A stretch of DNA of 7,873 bases from Gammaproteobacteria bacterium. GTDB lineage: Bacteria; Pseudomonadota; Gammaproteobacteria; Steroidobacterales; Steroidobacteraceae. A program made the position numbers and the translations under genes. The DNA lies in assembly GCA_030039615.1 (NCBI GenBank), contig JASHVF010000286.1:1-7873 (forward strand), in the 5' to 3' direction. Under the pieces are notes generated by a model that was given only the letters and a program-made list of their open reading frames with translations, had not been told where the DNA came from and ran no database searches. This document shows positions 6,305 through 7,873 of the stretch, one piece after another (the first letter of the stretch is position 1; each line of letters begins with the position of its first letter).

Positions 6305-7466
6305 AGCCTGCGGAGGCACCGGCTGCAGGCCACTGCCCGGCGCGGGCCAGTGCGGCGCGAATCGCCACGCCGTGCTCGTCCGGCAGCGGCGCAGGCGACA
6401 CCGACGCGGCGCGCGCGCCATCGAACTGCCAGGGCGCCCGTACCGTGTGCCGCGCCGCATGCGGGGCGCGCACCGGCACGATGACTCCCAGGTGATCGAC
6501 CTGTGGATCCTCGACGACCTCGTTGATGCGGTTGACCGGCGCGTGCGGCACGTCCTCGGCGTGCAGGCGCGCGGTCCAGTACGCGAGCGGCTGGCGCGAG
6601 AAGCGGCTGTCGAGCTCGACACGCAGCGTCTCGTACTCGGCGATGCGGCGCTCGCGCGGGTTGAAGCGCGGGTCGGTGCCTAGCTCCGGCGCTTGCAGTG
6701 CCGCCACCAGTCCGCGCCAGAACTTCTCGAGCGAGGAGAGATGGATGGCGATCAGCCGTCCGTCGGCCGTGTGCACGATGTAAGCCTGCGCGAGGCGCGG
6801 GCGGTCGGCCGAGGTCGGCACCTCGCCGAGTGAGAAGAACGCGGTGAACGGCTCGACCGCGAAATGCGCCATGGCCTCCAGCATCGAGATCTCGAGATGG
6901 CAGCCGCGCGCGCCGCGGCCGCGCTGCACCAGGGCGCCGAGGATCCCCTGCGAGGCGTAGAGCCCGGTGATGGCATCGGCGAGCGCGGGACCCAGGAACT
7001 GCGGGCGGCGATAATCGACGATGACGCTCAGGAAGCCGCTCAGCGCCTGCGCTACCGAGTCGTAGCTCGGGCGCTCGGCATAGGGGCCGTCGGCCCCGAA
7101 GCCGCTGATCGAGCAGTAGACGAGCTGCGGATTGAGCTCGAGGAGCCGCGCGGCGCCCGCTCCGAGGCGCTCCGCGGTGCCGGGGCGGAAGTTCTGGATG
7201 TAGACGTCCGCCTGCCGCACCAGCGTCTCGAACAGCGCGCAGTCGTCGGCGCGCTTCATGTCGAGCGCGATGCTGCGCTTGTTGCGGTTATAGGCCTGGA
7301 AATGCGGCGAGTAATGCCCGCCCTGGTAGGCGCGATAGGGATCGCCCTCGGGACTCTCCACCTTGATCACGTCCGCGCCGAGGTCGGCGAGGATCATGCC
7401 GGCGCACGGACCGGTGATGAACGTGCCCTGTTCGACGACGCGGATCCCGGCGAGCGTGGCGGCCAA
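6303..7466 (-). CDS. CaiB/BaiF family (type III) CoA-transferase
   Basis: This is a complete 387-residue protein, close to the usual 380-410 of the family. The N-terminal Rossmann-type part carries the family blocks GPCAGMILADLGADVIKVE (residues 19-37) and NRNKRSIALDM (60-70). IQNFRPGTAERLG (90-102) follows, then GPALADAITGLYASQGILGAL (159-179). D164 in that last block aligns with the catalytic aspartate that forms the acyl-aspartyl anhydride in formyl-CoA transferase. The C-terminal half has the usual HAEDVPHAPVNRINEVVEDP segment (302-321). The enzyme moves CoA from a donor such as succinyl-CoA or acetyl-CoA to a carboxylic acid in the cytoplasm. The start is TTG, supported by an AGGAG 6 nt upstream and by homology beginning directly after it. 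It follows the citryl-CoA-lyase-like gene by 9 nt and precedes the MetE-like gene A by 13 nt. The two genes plausibly form an activate-then-cleave pair for an aliphatic acid. Donor and acceptor cannot be told from sequence. Confidence 0.93.
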   Translation of the reverse strand: MAATLAGIRVVEQGTFITGPCAGMILADLGADVIKVESPEGDPYRAYQGGHYSPHFQAYNRNKRSIALDMKRADDCALFETLVRQADVYIQNFRPGTAERLGAGAARLLELNPQLVYCSISGFGADGPYAERPSYDSVAQALSGFLSVIVDYRRPQFLGPALADAITGLYASQGILGALVQRGRGARGCHLEISMLEAMAHFAVEPFTAFFSLGEVPTSADRPRLAQAYIVHTADGRLIAIHLSSLEKFWRGLVAALQAPELGTDPRFNPRERRIAEYETLRVELDSRFSRQPLAYWTARLHAEDVPHAPVNRINEVVEDPQVDHLGVIVPVRAPHAARHTVRAPWQFDGARAASVSPAPLPDEHGVAIRAALARAGQWPAAGASAG

Positions 7467-7472
7467 GGCGCG

Positions 7473-7477
7473 CTCCT
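7473..7477 (-). promoter_or_regulatory. Shine-Dalgarno AGGAG fixing a TTG start
   Basis: AGGAG begins inside the TAG stop of the upstream lyase gene and lies 6 nt before a TTG codon at 7466. This spacing supports TTG 7466 as the genuine start of the CoA-transferase. It also couples the gene's translation to termination of the upstream gene. Confidence 0.7.
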
Positions 7478-7873
7478 ATGCGTCCTTGCCGGGCTCGAAG
7501 CCGGGCGGCAGCGCGCCGTCGTAGTCGATCGCCTGCGCGGCGGCGTGCGACATCACGAAGCCGATCGCGCGCTGCTGCTCCTCGAGCAGGTGCGCCACGA
7601 GACCCGCGGTGCGCGCCAGCAACGGCACGCCCTTGAGCGCCAGCAGCGGGAAGCCGGCATCGAGCAGCACCGCGGGGATCGCGCCCGACACATTGAGCGC
7701 CAGCGCACGCCCGGTGAGCTCGGGGAGCAGGCGCTCCACGGTGGTGGCGATCTCGACGTAGCGCGCGGCGGTGCCGGCCTCGCGTGCGATCTCGAGCAGC
7801 CGCTGCGCGCGCGGGTCGGCGCTCTTGTGCAGCGGGTGTCCGAAGCCCGGAATCGCGCGCTGCGCCGCGCGGT
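7476..7873 (-). CDS. Citrate-synthase-family lyase, citryl-CoA lyase-like (C-terminal part, 5' end outside window)
   Basis: The visible 131 residues are the C-terminal part of a citrate-synthase-fold protein; the N-terminus lies beyond the right edge. Near the start of the fragment is the family signature GFGHPLHKSADPR (fragment residues 9-21). Its histidine H12 matches the active-site His of the citrate synthase G-x-GH-x(5-6)-DPR motif. Further on, ALNVSGAIPAVLLDAGFP and LLARTAGLVAHLLEEQ (about residues 58-100) look like the short citryl-CoA lyase branch rather than full citrate synthases. Such lyases cleave a citryl-CoA-type thioester to acetyl-CoA and a 2-oxo acid in the cytoplasm. Oddity: the position that is Asp in citrate synthases (NVD) is Ser here (S62). 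It is the first visible gene of the operon; its TAG stop lies 9 nt before the CoA-transferase start, and the stop overlaps that gene's ribosome binding site. The pairing suggests that the CoA-transferase makes the thioester this enzyme cleaves. Family assignment is firm; the substrate is unknown. Confidence 0.82.
   Translation of the reverse strand, partial: RAAQRAIPGFGHPLHKSADPRAQRLLEIAREAGTAARYVEIATTVERLLPELTGRALALNVSGAIPAVLLDAGFPLLALKGVPLLARTAGLVAHLLEEQQRAIGFVMSHAAAQAIDYDGALPPGFEPGKDA

Noticed and set aside
5522..6484. A 320-codon plus-strand open frame opposite the MetE-like gene A and the end of the CoA-transferase gene
   Set aside because: Composition is typical of an antisense shadow, and the minus-strand genes explain the sequence.
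6290..6622. Upstream extension of the MetE-like gene A to a start at 6622
   Set aside because: It would overlap the CoA-transferase gene by over 300 nt with an Arg/Ser/Cys-rich, non-homologous peptide. ATG 6289 has a ribosome binding site and matches the family N-terminus.

Overview
The window is a GC-rich stretch of bacterial chromosome with all genes on the minus strand. They are packed as one polycistronic unit read from position 7873 towards position 1. The protein types (a large TonB-dependent receptor of the sphingomonad/steroid-degrader style, a type III CoA-transferase, VOC and intradiol dioxygenase-like enzymes) fit a Gram-negative, aerobic, catabolically versatile Pseudomonadota. 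Sphingomonadales or the Steroidobacter/Nevskia/Solimonas part of the gammaproteobacteria are plausible, but the sequence does not settle this.

Order of transcription: (1) the C-terminal part of a citrate-synthase-fold lyase resembling citryl-CoA lyase (cut by the right edge); (2) a CaiB/BaiF type III CoA-transferase; (3) a short MetE-like zinc methyltransferase, paralogue A; (4) a TonB-dependent outer-membrane receptor; (5) a VOC-fold metalloenzyme; (6) an intradiol ring-cleavage dioxygenase closest to hydroxyquinol/catechol 1,2-dioxygenases; (7) a second, divergent MetE-like methyltransferase, paralogue B; (8) the N-terminal part of a probable SAM-dependent methyltransferase (cut by the left edge). 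Gaps run from 27 nt down to a 4-nt ATGA overlap, and probably a 10-nt overlap at the last junction. Several Shine-Dalgarno sequences include the upstream stop codon. I saw no internal promoter, terminator, RNA gene, repeat array, CRISPR or mobile element. No gene-free stretch exceeds 30 nt.

Together the genes read as a catabolic operon. An outer-membrane receptor would import a scarce, probably aromatic compound. The VOC and intradiol enzymes would open or prepare a dihydroxylated ring. The CoA-transferase and citryl-CoA-lyase-like enzyme could activate and cleave an aliphatic acid to an acyl-CoA plus an oxo acid. The unusual part is the three methyltransferase-like genes: two non-identical MetE C-domain-only proteins and a SAM-type enzyme. 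This suggests a substrate carrying a methyl (O-, S- or N-methyl) group, or use of a thiol cofactor as in epoxyalkane:CoM transferase. I know of no described pathway with this gene combination. The substrate is not identifiable from sequence, so the pathway reading is inference.
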